In this document: positions 28,506 through 36,699 of the stretch, in pieces | How positions within the stretch are numbered: the first letter of the stretch is position 1 | How the letters are laid out: each line of letters begins with the position of its first letter | Assembly: GCF_001904745.1 (NCBI RefSeq) | Contig: NZ_MRCD01000023.1 | Location: 33,096-97,095 of the forward strand | DNA: 64,000 bases | Direction: 5' to 3' | From: Calothrix sp. HK-06 | Lineage (GTDB): Bacteria > Cyanobacteriota > Cyanobacteriia > Cyanobacteriales > Nostocaceae | Notes under the pieces: model-generated | Told to the model about the DNA's origin: nothing | What the model saw: the letters and a program-made list of their open reading frames with translations, nothing else | The model's database searches: none | Made by a program: the position numbers and the translations under genes

Positions 28506-29225
28506 ATGAGCGAAATAAGTATAGTATTAATCGAAGACCATGATTTAACCCGCATGGGGTTAAAGGCCGCACTTCAGTCGAACAATGGACTTCAAGTCAT
28601 TGGTGAAGCAGGCAATGCGACCAAAGGTTTAAAATTATTAGAGACAGCGAAACCTGACGTAGCAGTAGTCGATATTGGGTTGCCCGACATGGACGGGATA
28701 GAGTTAACGCGAAGATTTCGTGCGTTTCAACACGAAAGTGGAGATACCTCGACAAAAATTTTAGTATTAACAATGAATCATAGCGAAGATACTGTATTAG
28801 CGGCATTTGCAGCGGGTGCAGACTCTTACTATATGAAAGACACTAGCATTGATAAGTTAACAGAAGCAATTCATGCGACTTATTCAGGTAACTCATGGAT
28901 AGACCCAGCAATTGCCAACGTGGTACTACGGCAAATGCGTCACGTACTACCCGAAAACGAAGTAGCGAGCCAAACAAAGACAGTTAAAATAGAAGCACTC
29001 GATAGTGAGTACGAGCAAGTACTAGAGACTTACCCATTAACACAGCGTGAATTAGAAATATTAGAGTTGATTGTAGCTGGATGTAGCAACGGGCAAATTG
29101 CCGAAAAGCTATACATTACCGTAGGTACAGTTAAAACTCACGTTCGTAATATTCTCAATAAACTCTGCGCTGATGACCGTACACAAGCAGCAGTACGTGC
29201 ATTACGTTCTGGTTTAGTAGCATAG
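28506..29225 (+). CDS. NarL/FixJ-type response regulator
   Basis: 239 aa. N-terminal receiver (VLIEDHDLTRMGLKAAL; phospho-Asp in VAVVDIGLPDMDG; Lys in YYMKDTS) and a C-terminal LuxR-type HTH (LTQRELEILELIVAGCSNGQ, then KLYITVGTVKTHVRNILNKL). DNA-binding transcription regulator. Located divergently next to a REC-kinase cluster, whose output it may be. A fragment with the same HTH type lies at 56690-56848. Confidence 0.94.
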   Translation: MSEISIVLIEDHDLTRMGLKAALQSNNGLQVIGEAGNATKGLKLLETAKPDVAVVDIGLPDMDGIELTRRFRAFQHESGDTSTKILVLTMNHSEDTVLAAFAAGADSYYMKDTSIDKLTEAIHATYSGNSWIDPAIANVVLRQMRHVLPENEVASQTKTVKIEALDSEYEQVLETYPLTQRELEILELIVAGCSNGQIAEKLYITVGTVKTHVRNILNKLCADDRTQAAVRALRSGLVA

Positions 29226-29521
29226 ATGTTGTATGAAGGGAGATTTAATCAAAACTTAAATAACATCGTTTTTTGCTATTTATAATATACATATTTCTTC
29301 ACAAATGTTGTAGAGACTAAACATGTTTAGTCTCTACATTTATATTTATACATTTGTAATTGGCGCCTAATGGGATTATACCGATATGTTTATTCAATTC
29401 GACTGGCTGGATATCTCTAAAGGTTTGTTATACATTATCACCGTTGATAGACGCACATAACGTTTGCAGTTGATACTATTAAATCAAGGTAGAGAAACAC
29501 AAAAGTTTAGAGGAAAAATAA
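29226..29521. other. Intergenic region
   Basis: About 296 bp. Holds the perfect palindrome at 29309-29338 and one GGCGCC; GAGGAAAAATAA precedes the start of the next gene. Nothing else recognised. Confidence 0.5.
29309..29338. terminator. Perfect 30-bp palindrome TGTAGAGACTAAACATG...
   Basis: The left half TGTAGAGACTAAACA is an exact inverted copy of the right half and is followed by TTTATA. It is a likely terminator of the response regulator gene. The GTAGAGAC arm motif recurs at about 32955-32985 and 47760-47788. Confidence 0.65.
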
Positions 29522-29794
29522 ATGAATCTTTTAGCATGGATTGTATTAGGTATTATTGCAGGTGCGATTGCTAAGGCTATTTATCCAGGGCGCCAAGGTG
29601 GCGGTATACTTGCAACAATGATTTTGGGTATAATTGGTGCATTCTTAGGAGGTAGTTTAGTTACCTTCTTCGAGACGGGAACGTTACAGTTAACAGCCGC
29701 AACACTCAGCATACCTGGTTTAGTAGTAGCAGTAATCGGCGCCTTGGTTGCAATTTTCCTTTGGGGTCTATTTACTCGTAGTAATGCAGTATAA
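29522..29794 (+). CDS. GlsB/YeaQ/YmgE-family small membrane protein
   Basis: A 90-aa protein with three hydrophobic helices and the family pattern AWIVLGIIAGAIAKAIYPG, then GGGILATMILGIIGAFLGG. Transglycosylase-associated/GlsB-type stress membrane proteins are of poorly known function. Ribosome site GAGG about eight bases before the ATG. It begins a block of stress and envelope genes. Confidence 0.9.
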   Translation: MNLLAWIVLGIIAGAIAKAIYPGRQGGGILATMILGIIGAFLGGSLVTFFETGTLQLTAATLSIPGLVVAVIGALVAIFLWGLFTRSNAV

Positions 29795-29937
29795 TAAGTA
29801 ATAAACAGTTTTAAGCGATAGTAGAAATTGATGAACGTCCCTAAAGCGAGATAAGCGGTTGTTAACAGAACGAAATATTACAACAGGGTACAGCTTAACC
29901 GTTGTGCCCATCATTTTATGTGTAGCAAAAACCGAAT

Positions 29938-30810
29938 ATGAAAATAGAACAATCAAAAAAAGGAATATGGTCAAACGAGCTAAATGAGATTATTAGAGGC
30001 GCCTGCGGTGGTTTTTTATTTGGTATTCCACTAATTTATACAATGGAAGTTTGGTGGATAGGGTCATTAGTAGAACTGCCAATGATATTAGTCGCACTTA
30101 TCATAACTTTTTTTGTTGTATATTTACTCAACCGTACCGAAGGTTTTCGTAAGTACCAAAAAAGTCACAGACCATATGAAGCGGTCGTAGATACAGTTGA
30201 AGCAATGGCTATTGGCATAATTTGCGCGACATTTATGTTAATACTATTGCGCGAGATAACATTTGATAACTTTTTAAAAGAGTCTATTGGTAAAATTGTA
30301 TATGAAAGCGTTCCATTTACGCTTGGTGTTGCGCTATCAAATCAGTTTTTAGCAGGAGATAAAAAAGGTAATTCTGCTAAACAAAATAAGCAAACGAATA
30401 ATCAAGATGATTTACATGCTACTTTAAGTGATATAGGTGGAACATTAATAGGCGCCACAGTAATAGCGTTTAATATTGCACCAACAGACGAAATACCAAT
30501 GTTGGCAGCAGCAGCTTCACCAAATTGGCTATTAGCGGTGATTGCCACATCTTTATTATTAACTTATGGAATAGTATTTGAAGCAGGATTTGCCAATCAG
30601 CAAAAACGTTTTCGTCAACGCGGAATTTTTCAGCGACCATTGGGAGAAACAATCATGGCTTACTTAGTTTCATTAATAGCTGGTATGTTTATGCTGTGGT
30701 TTTTCCAGAAGTTGACGTTTAGTGACCCTTGGACAATGTGGTTAGACCATACATTATTACTAGGATTACCAGCAAGTATTGGTGGTGCAGCAGGTAGGTT
30801 AGCGATATGA
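29938..30810 (+). CDS. TIGR02587 family membrane protein
   Basis: A 290-aa protein with about seven hydrophobic helices, separated by a polar Asn/Gln/Lys-rich loop (about 140-160). Pattern RGACGGFLFGIPLIYTMEVWW near residue 18 and GETIMAYLVSLIAGMFMLWF near the C-terminus match the TIGR02587 integral membrane family. Function unknown. Its stop overlaps the start of the TIGR02588-type gene by four bases (ATGA), so the two are translationally coupled, as expected for this conserved pair. Confidence 0.88.
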   Translation: MKIEQSKKGIWSNELNEIIRGACGGFLFGIPLIYTMEVWWIGSLVELPMILVALIITFFVVYLLNRTEGFRKYQKSHRPYEAVVDTVEAMAIGIICATFMLILLREITFDNFLKESIGKIVYESVPFTLGVALSNQFLAGDKKGNSAKQNKQTNNQDDLHATLSDIGGTLIGATVIAFNIAPTDEIPMLAAAASPNWLLAVIATSLLLTYGIVFEAGFANQQKRFRQRGIFQRPLGETIMAYLVSLIAGMFMLWFFQKLTFSDPWTMWLDHTLLLGLPASIGGAAGRLAI

Positions 30811-31226
30811 ATCAAGCTCAACAAGAATTTAATAATACAAACGAACAGCCAAAACGTACAATTGCTGAATGGATAACTTTCGGCGCCGCAACATGTATTT
30901 TATCAGGAATTGTAGGTTTAGTTATATATACAGGACTTACAGATAAACAACAGGTGCCCATACTTTCAGTGCAAACAAAAGAAGCTATTCGTCAAGCAAA
31001 CGGCAAATACCAAGTACCGTTTGAAATAACAAACGACGGTGATAAAACCGCCGAATCAGTACAAATATTAGCTGAATTAAAAGTTAATAATGAGGTTGAA
31101 CAAACTGGTGAACAGCAAATCGATTTTTTGTCAAGTAAAGAAAAAGAAGAGGGTGCCTTTATTTTTGACACAGACCCAAATAAAGGTGAATTAAAGATAC
31201 GTGTGGCAAGTTATAAATTACCTTGA
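30807..31226 (+). CDS. TIGR02588 family protein
   Basis: A 139-aa protein with one N-terminal membrane helix (ITFGAATCILSGIVGLVIYT) and an outward beta-rich domain (KYQVPFEITNDGDKTAESVQ). This is the usual partner of TIGR02587 proteins; both are of unknown function and likely form a membrane complex. Overlaps the upstream gene by four bases. Confidence 0.87.
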   Translation: MNQAQQEFNNTNEQPKRTIAEWITFGAATCILSGIVGLVIYTGLTDKQQVPILSVQTKEAIRQANGKYQVPFEITNDGDKTAESVQILAELKVNNEVEQTGEQQIDFLSSKEKEEGAFIFDTDPNKGELKIRVASYKLP

Positions 31227-31231
31227 AATTG

Positions 31232-31263
31232 AGAATCTGGTTTCTATGAGAAACCAGGATTCT
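31232..31263. terminator. Bidirectional hairpin terminator
   Basis: Inverted repeat AGAATCTGGTTTCT/AGAAACCAGGATTCT between the convergent TIGR02588 gene and the YflT-ChaB gene. Member of the dispersed GAAACC family. Confidence 0.72.
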
Positions 31264-31268
31264 GTATA

Positions 31269-32063
31269 TTAAGATACGTTAGCTTTAGCTTTAGACCAAA
31301 TACCGTTTTCGTCTTCATCAAAGTTTTGATGAACAGCTTCCCATGCAGCTTGTTCAGCTTTACTTTGGTCGTTATTTTCTTTCATTGCTGCGTTATAGCT
31401 TTGCATAAAAGTGTTTTGTGCTTCTTGAGATAAATGACTGCGAACTTCTGGTGCCAAATCTTCGATACTATTGCAGTCACCTTTACAAGCACGGGGTAAA
31501 GCTTTTTCCATCGTGTGAACTTCTTCACCACCTGCACTTTCAATCAAAAGTTGATATTCACCGGAACGGTCGTATGGTACTTCTACCATGACCAAAAAAT
31601 CACCAGCTTCTAAACGAGTTTGATAAATAGCTGCTTTATCTTCAGGCATTCCCAAGGTAACTAATGCTGATACTAAACCTGCACCAGCACTACCAGCAAT
31701 GGCGCCGCTTGCAGCACCTAGTAATATTGCACCAATAGGTCCTGCTGCAACAACAGTACCCAAAAATGGAATGAATAAAACACCTACGCCCGTTAGTAAA
31801 CCTAATAGCGAACCAAAGAATGAACCAAATAAGGCGCCTTGTCGCAGACCACCCAGAATAATATCGCGCTTTGTAATAAAACCAGCGATCCGGGTTTCAG
31901 ACTGAAAATTTCTTCCCATCACAGAAATGTGATCTTTGGGAACACCTCGGTCAATTAGACGTTGAATTACATCATTTAATTGCTTTTGGTCTTTAAAAAC
32001 AGCAGATATAGTACGTTCAGCTTGGTATTCTGACACAGCAAACTCCTTGTTGATAATATGCAC
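31269..32063 (-). CDS. General stress protein (YflT/GSP17M-like) fused to ChaB domain
   Basis: 264 aa. N-terminal YflT-like domain ([20 protein letters not shown]) followed by a glycine-zipper membrane-like segment ([35 protein letters not shown]). The C-terminal 75 residues look like a ChaB domain: [20 protein letters not shown] and [17 protein letters not shown]. ChaB is a small basic protein linked to cation transport regulation in enterobacteria, but its role is unclear. A fusion of these two is unusual to me and suggests membrane stress sensing. The start at 32063 ([13 protein letters not shown]) is the first Met; AAGGAG inside the coding start suggests a downstream start is also possible. 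Confidence 0.8.
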   Translation of the reverse strand: MHIINKEFAVSEYQAERTISAVFKDQKQLNDVIQRLIDRGVPKDHISVMGRNFQSETRIAGFITKRDIILGGLRQGALFGSFFGSLLGLLTGVGVLFIPFLGTVVAAGPIGAILLGAASGAIAGSAGAGLVSALVTLGMPEDKAAIYQTRLEAGDFLVMVEVPYDRSGEYQLLIESAGGEEVHTMEKALPRACKGDCNSIEDLAPEVRSHLSQEAQNTFMQSYNAAMKENNDQSKAEQAAWEAVHQNFDEDENGIWSKAKANVS

Positions 32064-32106
32064 CTGATAAACACGTTAATCGAAAACGTAAATCAAAATA
32101 AAATAT

Positions 32107-32136
32107 AAGGGCGCAATTATTAAATTTGCGCCCTTA
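32107..32136. terminator. Hairpin AAGGGCGCAA/TTTGCGCCCTT
   Basis: Strong inverted repeat with an AT loop between the Dps gene (stop at 32234, minus) and the YflT-ChaB start; positioned as the Dps terminator. Confidence 0.72.
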
Positions 32137-32233
32137 GAGATTCCCCTACCTATAGCCATTTACGAAAATTGTTGACTCAATCAATAGGTAGTTACAACCC
32201 CAGAATCTTTAAAATGCGTTTTTCACATCGAGA

Positions 32234-32773
32234 TTAGACGTTAGCAGGAGTTTTCATTGCTTGGTTTACTTGACTGCCATCTGGTTGAAGCGCTTGTCCT
32301 TCGATGAATGAACGTAACATCCAAGCCATTTGTTCATGACCTTCCATTAGACCAGTTAAAAAGTCAGCAGTACCTTCGTCATGGAAGTTTTCGCTACATT
32401 GGTCAATGTGTTCACGCAAACCGCGAATAATTTGTTCGTGGTCATCTACCAAGCGTGCGACCATTTCAGTTGCCACAGGAATATCACCTGGGTCTTCTTT
32501 GAGAGTTGCGACTTTTAAAAATCCTTCCATCGTACCAACAGGATAAGCACCTAAAGTACGAACACGCTCTGCAATTGAGTCAATAGTTTCGGTCAATGCT
32601 TGGTACTGTTCTTCCCAAAGCTGGTGCAGTGTGCGGAATTGAGGACCTACTACGTCCCAGTGGAATTTTTTGGTTTTCACCAATAATAGATAAGAATTTG
32701 CCAAATCTTCGTTCAATAGTTTGGCAACACCATTACGTTGTTCTTCGGTTAAACCAATATTTAGCTTACGCAT
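32234..32773 (-). CDS. Dps-family ferritin-like DNA-protection protein
   Basis: 179 aa, four-helix ferritin-like fold. The ferroxidase region KTKKFHWDVVGPQFRTLHQL (His, Asp and then Glu in WEEQYQ) is intact; DHEQIIRGLREH in the second half is typical. Dps dodecamers oxidise and store iron and detoxify peroxide. Cytosolic. AAGGAACGAG lies just before the ATG. In a stress gene block with GlsB and YflT-like genes. Confidence 0.93.
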   Translation of the reverse strand: MRKLNIGLTEEQRNGVAKLLNEDLANSYLLLVKTKKFHWDVVGPQFRTLHQLWEEQYQALTETIDSIAERVRTLGAYPVGTMEGFLKVATLKEDPGDIPVATEMVARLVDDHEQIIRGLREHIDQCSENFHDEGTADFLTGLMEGHEQMAWMLRSFIEGQALQPDGSQVNQAMKTPANV

Positions 32774-32954
32774 GTTTTTCTCGTTCCTTAGCTTTCTTAT
32801 TTCTAGGTTCGCTCATAAAACGGTAAAGAACATCAACCAAAGGTAATATTATGATTTATGAAGAAATTATCTTATGGTACAAAAAAAATCTTGATAGCTT
32901 ATTCTTGCCATCAAGATTCTTTACAACAGCATTTATGACTAAATTACAAATTGT

Positions 32955-32985
32955 GGGAAGACGTAATATATTACGTCTCTACATT
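32955..32985. terminator. Palindrome AGACGTAATATATTACGTCT
   Basis: Perfect palindrome flanked by GGGA/CTAC just downstream of the small secreted protein gene (stop at 32995, minus strand). Terminator-like; shares the GTAGAGACG arm with 47762-47788. Confidence 0.6.
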
Positions 32986-32994
32986 TATTATTTC

Positions 32995-33342
32995 TTACTT
33001 TTTGCCAGTTACCTTACCGAGCAAATTATTGATTTCATCTTCAACAGAAACTGCTTCAGTAGAATTTTCAGGACGCTTCATCTGCTCAATATCAGCGGTA
33101 CCCTGAACTTCGTTCAAACCACCATTATTCGTGCGCTCTTGAGTCTGTTCCGTATTTGGATTACCAGGTGCATATCTCGAAACTTCGTCAGTTAATTTTT
33201 GAGTTTCTAGTAACTGTGTTTCACCTTCTCTGACATCGCTTTGATAGCTTTCAATTGCAAACGCAGGAACCGCATTTGTCAAAAACATGAAAGCACAGGT
33301 AAAAACGATAACGATAGTACGTACAAAATTCTTCATCATCAA
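32995..33342 (-). CDS. Small secreted protein, unknown (low-temperature-induced-like)
   Basis: 115 aa with a clear signal peptide (basic start, hydrophobic residues 8-24, cleavage near AVPAFA-IES). The mature part is hydrophilic and rich in Glu, Asn and Gln with no cysteine, like small exported cyanobacterial proteins sometimes called low-temperature induced. AGAG lies before the ATG. No function can be given. Confidence 0.7.
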   Translation of the reverse strand: MMMKNFVRTIVIVFTCAFMFLTNAVPAFAIESYQSDVREGETQLLETQKLTDEVSRYAPGNPNTEQTQERTNNGGLNEVQGTADIEQMKRPENSTEAVSVEDEINNLLGKVTGKK

Positions 33343-33667
33343 ACTACTCTCCAGATAAAAAACGGCAAAAATACTAAAACTACAGTTTTGTTGCAGTATT
33401 AACTATTATCAGCAATTTACTAACTATCGCTTTTTGCAACAAAATAGAAAAAAATAAATTTCTAAAATCTAATTAACTGTAGTTCACTCAAATTAAGCCT
33501 AATATTCTTTTACTAATTATCTGTTTAAATATGAATCAACCTGCGGAATGAGATTGATTTATCTATAGTTAGAACCGCTTCATTCTTCCGATAGAGAATA
33601 CAAATGTAGAAACGTGAATGTGAAGACGCGATAAATCCCTACGGGAAAACCTGCGGTTTACGTGTCT
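33343..33667. other. Intergenic region
   Basis: About 325 bp, AT-rich. Contains a degenerate GCGATAAATCCCTACGGG...TTTACGTGTCTCTACA repeat at its right end (about 33625-33675). No gene supported. Confidence 0.5.
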
Positions 33668-34627
33668 CTACACATCACGTAGAAAGTTAATACTAGTATA
33701 AACTTTTTGGAAACCAACGGACTCATACAAGCGCAAGGCGCCATTAGGGTTATCAGCATCAACACCAAGTTGCACAGTATCCACACCAGCTTGCTTCAAG
33801 CGTTGTAAACCAGAAAGTAACATTCCCCTGCCTAATCCAATCTTTCTAAAACCGCGTCGAACACCTAAAATACCAACATGACCTTCGTTACGTCCTGTAC
33901 GTGCGTTGCTTTCAAGATTGATGTAGCAGTAACATTGTGCAACAAAAGAATCATCACTTGCAGTTGCAAGTAAATCTAAATCTCTTCGATATGAAGATTC
34001 TTGAAGCCAGTGTTTAAGCATTTCAACCGTTATTGGATGAAAATTCCAGTGGTCGATAAAAGAATTATTATGTAAATCAACCCAAGCTTCTACATCTTGT
34101 TCACCATTCATACACCGCAAAGCAAACCCGTTTGGGAAATGCGCTTCGGGTATTGGTTCATTCATATTACGCTCCATTCTAAAAAAATAACGGTCTATTG
34201 TAAAACCATTACTTTCCAAAAGTTTAATACGTTCGGTGTAAGTAGAACGGGCGCCTGTTCGTAGTTTTACAGGGAAACCACGTGCTATTTTAACCTCGCG
34301 CATTCGTACATCAGCCCATTCAATAATCTCTATTTCTAAACCATTACCCCGCGCTTCTGGTTGAACATAAATACTCAAAAAACCATCAATTACTTCATTT
34401 GGTTCAGTAATCCATAAATCTCCGAAGCCAATTAATATACCATCTTCATTTTCCCATAACTGCCAATCAAGTGCTTTATCAACCGAAGGCATATCAAATT
34501 CTTCACGCAGTTCTTGAACTGATACCCCATCATCCAATTTATCAACCTCGTTACAAGCGTTGATAAGATTTGTAATAGCTAGTAAATCTTTATCACCCTG
34601 TAAAGGGCGCCTCTTTATAGCTTGCAT
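33668..34627 (-). CDS. Two-domain GNAT N-acetyltransferase
   Basis: About 319 aa. Two GNAT-like halves: the first (about 1-150) is diverged with QPEARGNGLEIEIIEW; the second has the acetyl-CoA loop FRKIGLGRGMLLSGLQRL and the C-terminal NPNGALRLYESVGFQKVY. Layout resembles mycothiol synthase-like double GNATs, but the substrate is unknown. The frame opens at 34645; the ATG at 34627 has AAGGAAAA in front and is preferred. It follows EF-Tu on the same strand, separated by a hairpin (34688-34715), so it may be the last gene of, or independent from, the tRNA-array unit. Confidence 0.82.
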   Translation of the reverse strand: MQAIKRRPLQGDKDLLAITNLINACNEVDKLDDGVSVQELREEFDMPSVDKALDWQLWENEDGILIGFGDLWITEPNEVIDGFLSIYVQPEARGNGLEIEIIEWADVRMREVKIARGFPVKLRTGARSTYTERIKLLESNGFTIDRYFFRMERNMNEPIPEAHFPNGFALRCMNGEQDVEAWVDLHNNSFIDHWNFHPITVEMLKHWLQESSYRRDLDLLATASDDSFVAQCYCYINLESNARTGRNEGHVGILGVRRGFRKIGLGRGMLLSGLQRLKQAGVDTVQLGVDADNPNGALRLYESVGFQKVYTSINFLRDV

Positions 34628-34687
34628 AGTATTTTCCTTGTGCATACTACTTAAATGCTACAAACGTATTTTAAAGTTTCCAGAAAT

Positions 34688-34715
34688 CGTAAGTGGGGCT
34701 ATGCCTCACCTACGA
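34688..34715. terminator. Hairpin after EF-Tu gene
   Basis: Inverted repeat ATCGTAAGTGGGG/CCTCACCTACGAT around a short loop, located immediately downstream of the EF-Tu stop on the minus strand; likely end of the long tRNA-array transcript. Confidence 0.6.
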
Positions 34716-34724
34716 TAGAATAAA

Positions 34725-35951
34725 TCAATTAATAATTTTGGAAACAACACCGGCGCCAATAGTACGACCACCTTCACGGATAGCAAAGCGCATACCATCT
34801 TCAACTGCAATAGGTTCAAGAAGTTCAACAGTCATTTGAACCCTATCACCAGGCATAACCATTTGTGCTTCACTACCATCATCTGCGGTAAAAGCTTGGA
34901 CAGTACCAGTTACATCAGTAGTTCGTACAAAGAACTGCGGACGATACCCGGCAAAGAAAGGAGTTTTACGTCCACCTTCTTTTTCTGTAAGTACATAAAC
35001 TTCAGATTCCATCTTGGTATGTGGAGTAATTGAACCAGGTTTAGCAATAACCATTCCCCGTTCAATTTCATGTTTTTGCACACCTCGTAGTAATAAACCT
35101 ACTTGATCACCAGCTATAGCTTCATCAAGTGTTTGCTTGAACATTTCCACACCTGTAACTGTAGCTGTGCGGGTAGTGGCGCCAATTAATTCCACAGTAT
35201 CACCAACTTTAATTGTGCCGCGTTCAACTCGACCACTAGCAACCGTACCGCGTCCAGTAATAGTAAACACATCTTCAACAGCAAGTAAGAAAGGTTTATC
35301 AACTTCTCGTTCTGGTGTAGTGATATAAGAATCTACAGCGTCCATCAAACTATAGATTTTATCAACCCACTCATCCTGACCGCGTAAAGTTTTAGGGTTT
35401 GCAGTCATTTTTTCGAGCGCTAATAAACCTGAACCAGGAACGATAGGAATTTCATCACCAGGGAAATTATATTCACTCAGTAATTCCCTAACTTCTAATT
35501 CAACTAATTCAAGAAGTTCTGGGTCATCAACCATATCTTCCTTGTTAAGAAAAACTACTAACTTTGGCACACCAACTTGCCTAGCTAGCAAAATATGCTC
35601 GCGCGTTTGGGGCATCGGACCATCAGCAGCAGATACTACTAATATTGCCCCATCCATTTGCGCGGCGCCTGTAATCATGTTTTTTACATAATCAGCATGA
35701 CCTGGGCAATCTACATGGGCATAATGACGTGACGCTGTTTCATACTCAACATGGGCAGTATTAATTGTAATACCGCGCTGCTTTTCTTCAGGCGCCGAGT
35801 CAATTTGGTCATATCCTGTAGGTTTAGACCAACCAAGCGCAGCCAGAGTCATTGTAATAGCCGCAGTTAAAGTAGTTTTACCGTGGTCAACATGACCAAT
35901 AGTGCCAATGTTTACATGGGGTTTAGTCCGATTAAACTTAGCGCGCGCCAT
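34725..35951 (-). CDS. tuf: Elongation factor Tu, isolated copy next to tRNA array
   Basis: 408 aa, all three EF-Tu domains. G1 GHVDHGKT (19-26), G3 DCPGHADY, G4 NKED, and the switch I region [13 protein letters not shown] are present, so GTP-dependent aminoacyl-tRNA delivery is expected. Unlike the usual str operon (rpsL-rpsG-fusA-tuf), it begins only 36 bp after tRNA-Lys, the last unit of the tRNA array, and has no ribosomal gene neighbours. Compared with the Nostoc EF-Tu as I remember it, residues such as [20 protein letters not shown] and the domain 3 stretch TADDGSEAQ are diverged. It is probably an extra tuf copy serving the array; whether a second copy exists cannot be seen here. AGGAG precedes the ATG. 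Confidence 0.93.
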   Translation of the reverse strand: MARAKFNRTKPHVNIGTIGHVDHGKTTLTAAITMTLAALGWSKPTGYDQIDSAPEEKQRGITINTAHVEYETASRHYAHVDCPGHADYVKNMITGAAQMDGAILVVSAADGPMPQTREHILLARQVGVPKLVVFLNKEDMVDDPELLELVELEVRELLSEYNFPGDEIPIVPGSGLLALEKMTANPKTLRGQDEWVDKIYSLMDAVDSYITTPEREVDKPFLLAVEDVFTITGRGTVASGRVERGTIKVGDTVELIGATTRTATVTGVEMFKQTLDEAIAGDQVGLLLRGVQKHEIERGMVIAKPGSITPHTKMESEVYVLTEKEGGRKTPFFAGYRPQFFVRTTDVTGTVQAFTADDGSEAQMVMPGDRVQMTVELLEPIAVEDGMRFAIREGGRTIGAGVVSKIIN

Positions 35952-35987
35952 GCATTATTTACTCCTTTTAGTTGTATATAGGTTAAG

Positions 35988-36060
35988 TGGGTGGTAAAGG
36001 TGTCGAACCTTTCTGGTGCTGGTTAAAAGCCAGCTGCATAACCGCTCTGCCAACCACCCA
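35988..36060 (-). tRNA. tRNA-Lys(TTT)
   Basis: Last tRNA unit of the array. Acceptor TGGGTGG/CCACCCA; anticodon arm GCTGG-CTTTTAA-CCAGC; T loop TTCGACA. No encoded CCA. Ends 36 bp before the EF-Tu gene. Confidence 0.9.
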
Positions 36061-36114
36061 GAATATTTGTATTTGTTTTTCTCTTGTGGAGCGGGCATCC
36101 ATGCCCGCCCTTAC

Positions 36115-36200
36115 GGAAAGTGGAAGAGTCGAACTTCTACAGCATCTCTACTGCACTCTGGTATTCCAAACCAGTCGCCGTCCACACAGCAGCACCTTCC
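36115..36200 (-). tRNA. tRNA-Ser(GGA)
   Basis: Acceptor GGAAGGT/ACTTTCC with one G-T pair; anticodon arm CTGGT-TTGGAAT-ACCAG; long variable arm as expected for Ser. T arm GAAG-TTCGACT-CTTC. Confidence 0.88.
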
Positions 36201-36214
36201 AAGCCTTATAAAAC

Positions 36215-36296
36215 GGAAGATAGACGAATTGAACGCCCAGGTATTACCCTGCTCCAGCTTTCGAGACTGGTTGCCCTCCCGTGAGCAGTATCTTCC
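36215..36296 (-). tRNA. tRNA-Ser(CGA)
   Basis: Acceptor GGAAGAT/ATCTTCC fully paired; anticodon arm CCAGT-CTCGAAA-GCTGG; extended variable arm. The T stem is weak (GGCG...CGTC), so the unit may be partly degenerate. Confidence 0.78.
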
Positions 36297-36303
36297 ATAT
36301 ATG

Positions 36304-36377
36304 TCTACCAGGCAGGTACTGCCCCTGCTACAGCTGCGTTATCGGCACAGCGCGTCACTATTTCCGCCTCTGGTAGA
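36304..36377 (-). tRNA. tRNA-like, Ile(GAT) anticodon, degenerate
   Basis: Acceptor TCTACCA/TGGTAGA pairs perfectly. Anticodon arm CTGTG-CCGATAA-CGCAG gives anticodon GAT, but position 33 is C instead of the nearly universal T, and the T loop is GGCAGTA instead of TTCRANY. Either a decayed tRNA-Ile or a tRNA-like structure kept for another reason. Confidence 0.55.
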
Positions 36378-36381
36378 TTAA

Positions 36382-36467
36382 GGAAGATGGAGGGATCGAA
36401 CCCCTACGACATCCCTGCCGCACTCTGCGGTTCAAGCGCAGTTGCTCTCCCATGAGCAGCATCTTCC
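36382..36467 (-). tRNA. tRNA-Ser(TGA)
   Basis: Acceptor GGAAGAT/ATCTTCC; anticodon arm CTGCG-CTTGAAC-CGCAG; long variable arm; T arm GGGG-TTCGATC-CCTC. Confidence 0.9.
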
Positions 36468-36474
36468 GTATAAT

Positions 36475-36551
36475 GGGCGCCAGACGGGACTTGAACCCGC
36501 TAATGACTTGCTCCACAAGCAAGTGCCTCGACCACTTCGGCTTCTGGCGCC
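36475..36551 (-). tRNA. tRNA-His(GTG)
   Basis: Acceptor GGCGCCA/TGGCGCC with C at 73, as in tRNA-His, but the base before G1 is T, so G-1 does not appear to be gene-encoded. Anticodon arm ACTTGC-TTGTGGA-GCAAGT; T loop TTCAAGT. The acceptor stem itself contains the GGCGCC palindrome on both sides. Confidence 0.88.
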
Positions 36552-36554
36552 ACA

Positions 36555-36628
36555 TGGAATCAAGGGAACTCGAATCCCTAACCTCTAGTTTGCAAGACTA
36601 GCGCTCTAGCCAATTGAGCTATGACCCC
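36555..36628 (-). tRNA. tRNA-Ala(TGC)
   Basis: Acceptor GGGGTCA/TGATTCC (some wobble); anticodon arm CTAGT-CTTGCAA-ACTAG; T arm AGGGA-TTCGAGT-TCCCT. Confidence 0.9.
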
Positions 36629-36699
36629 GTGATATTGTTGGGGGGCGGGTTTATATAAATTTTCGATTTGGTTGTAGGATATCTGTTAACCCGCCCTTA

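Noticed and set aside
32851..33195. 114-codon plus-strand frame over the small secreted protein gene
   Set aside because: The opposite strand has a clear signal peptide and coherent protein; this frame is rich in Phe/Leu/Ile and looks like its shadow.
36016..36381. Several overlapping frames across tRNA-Lys and tRNA-Ser units
   Set aside because: They run through tRNA genes on the other strand and only reflect tRNA sequence.
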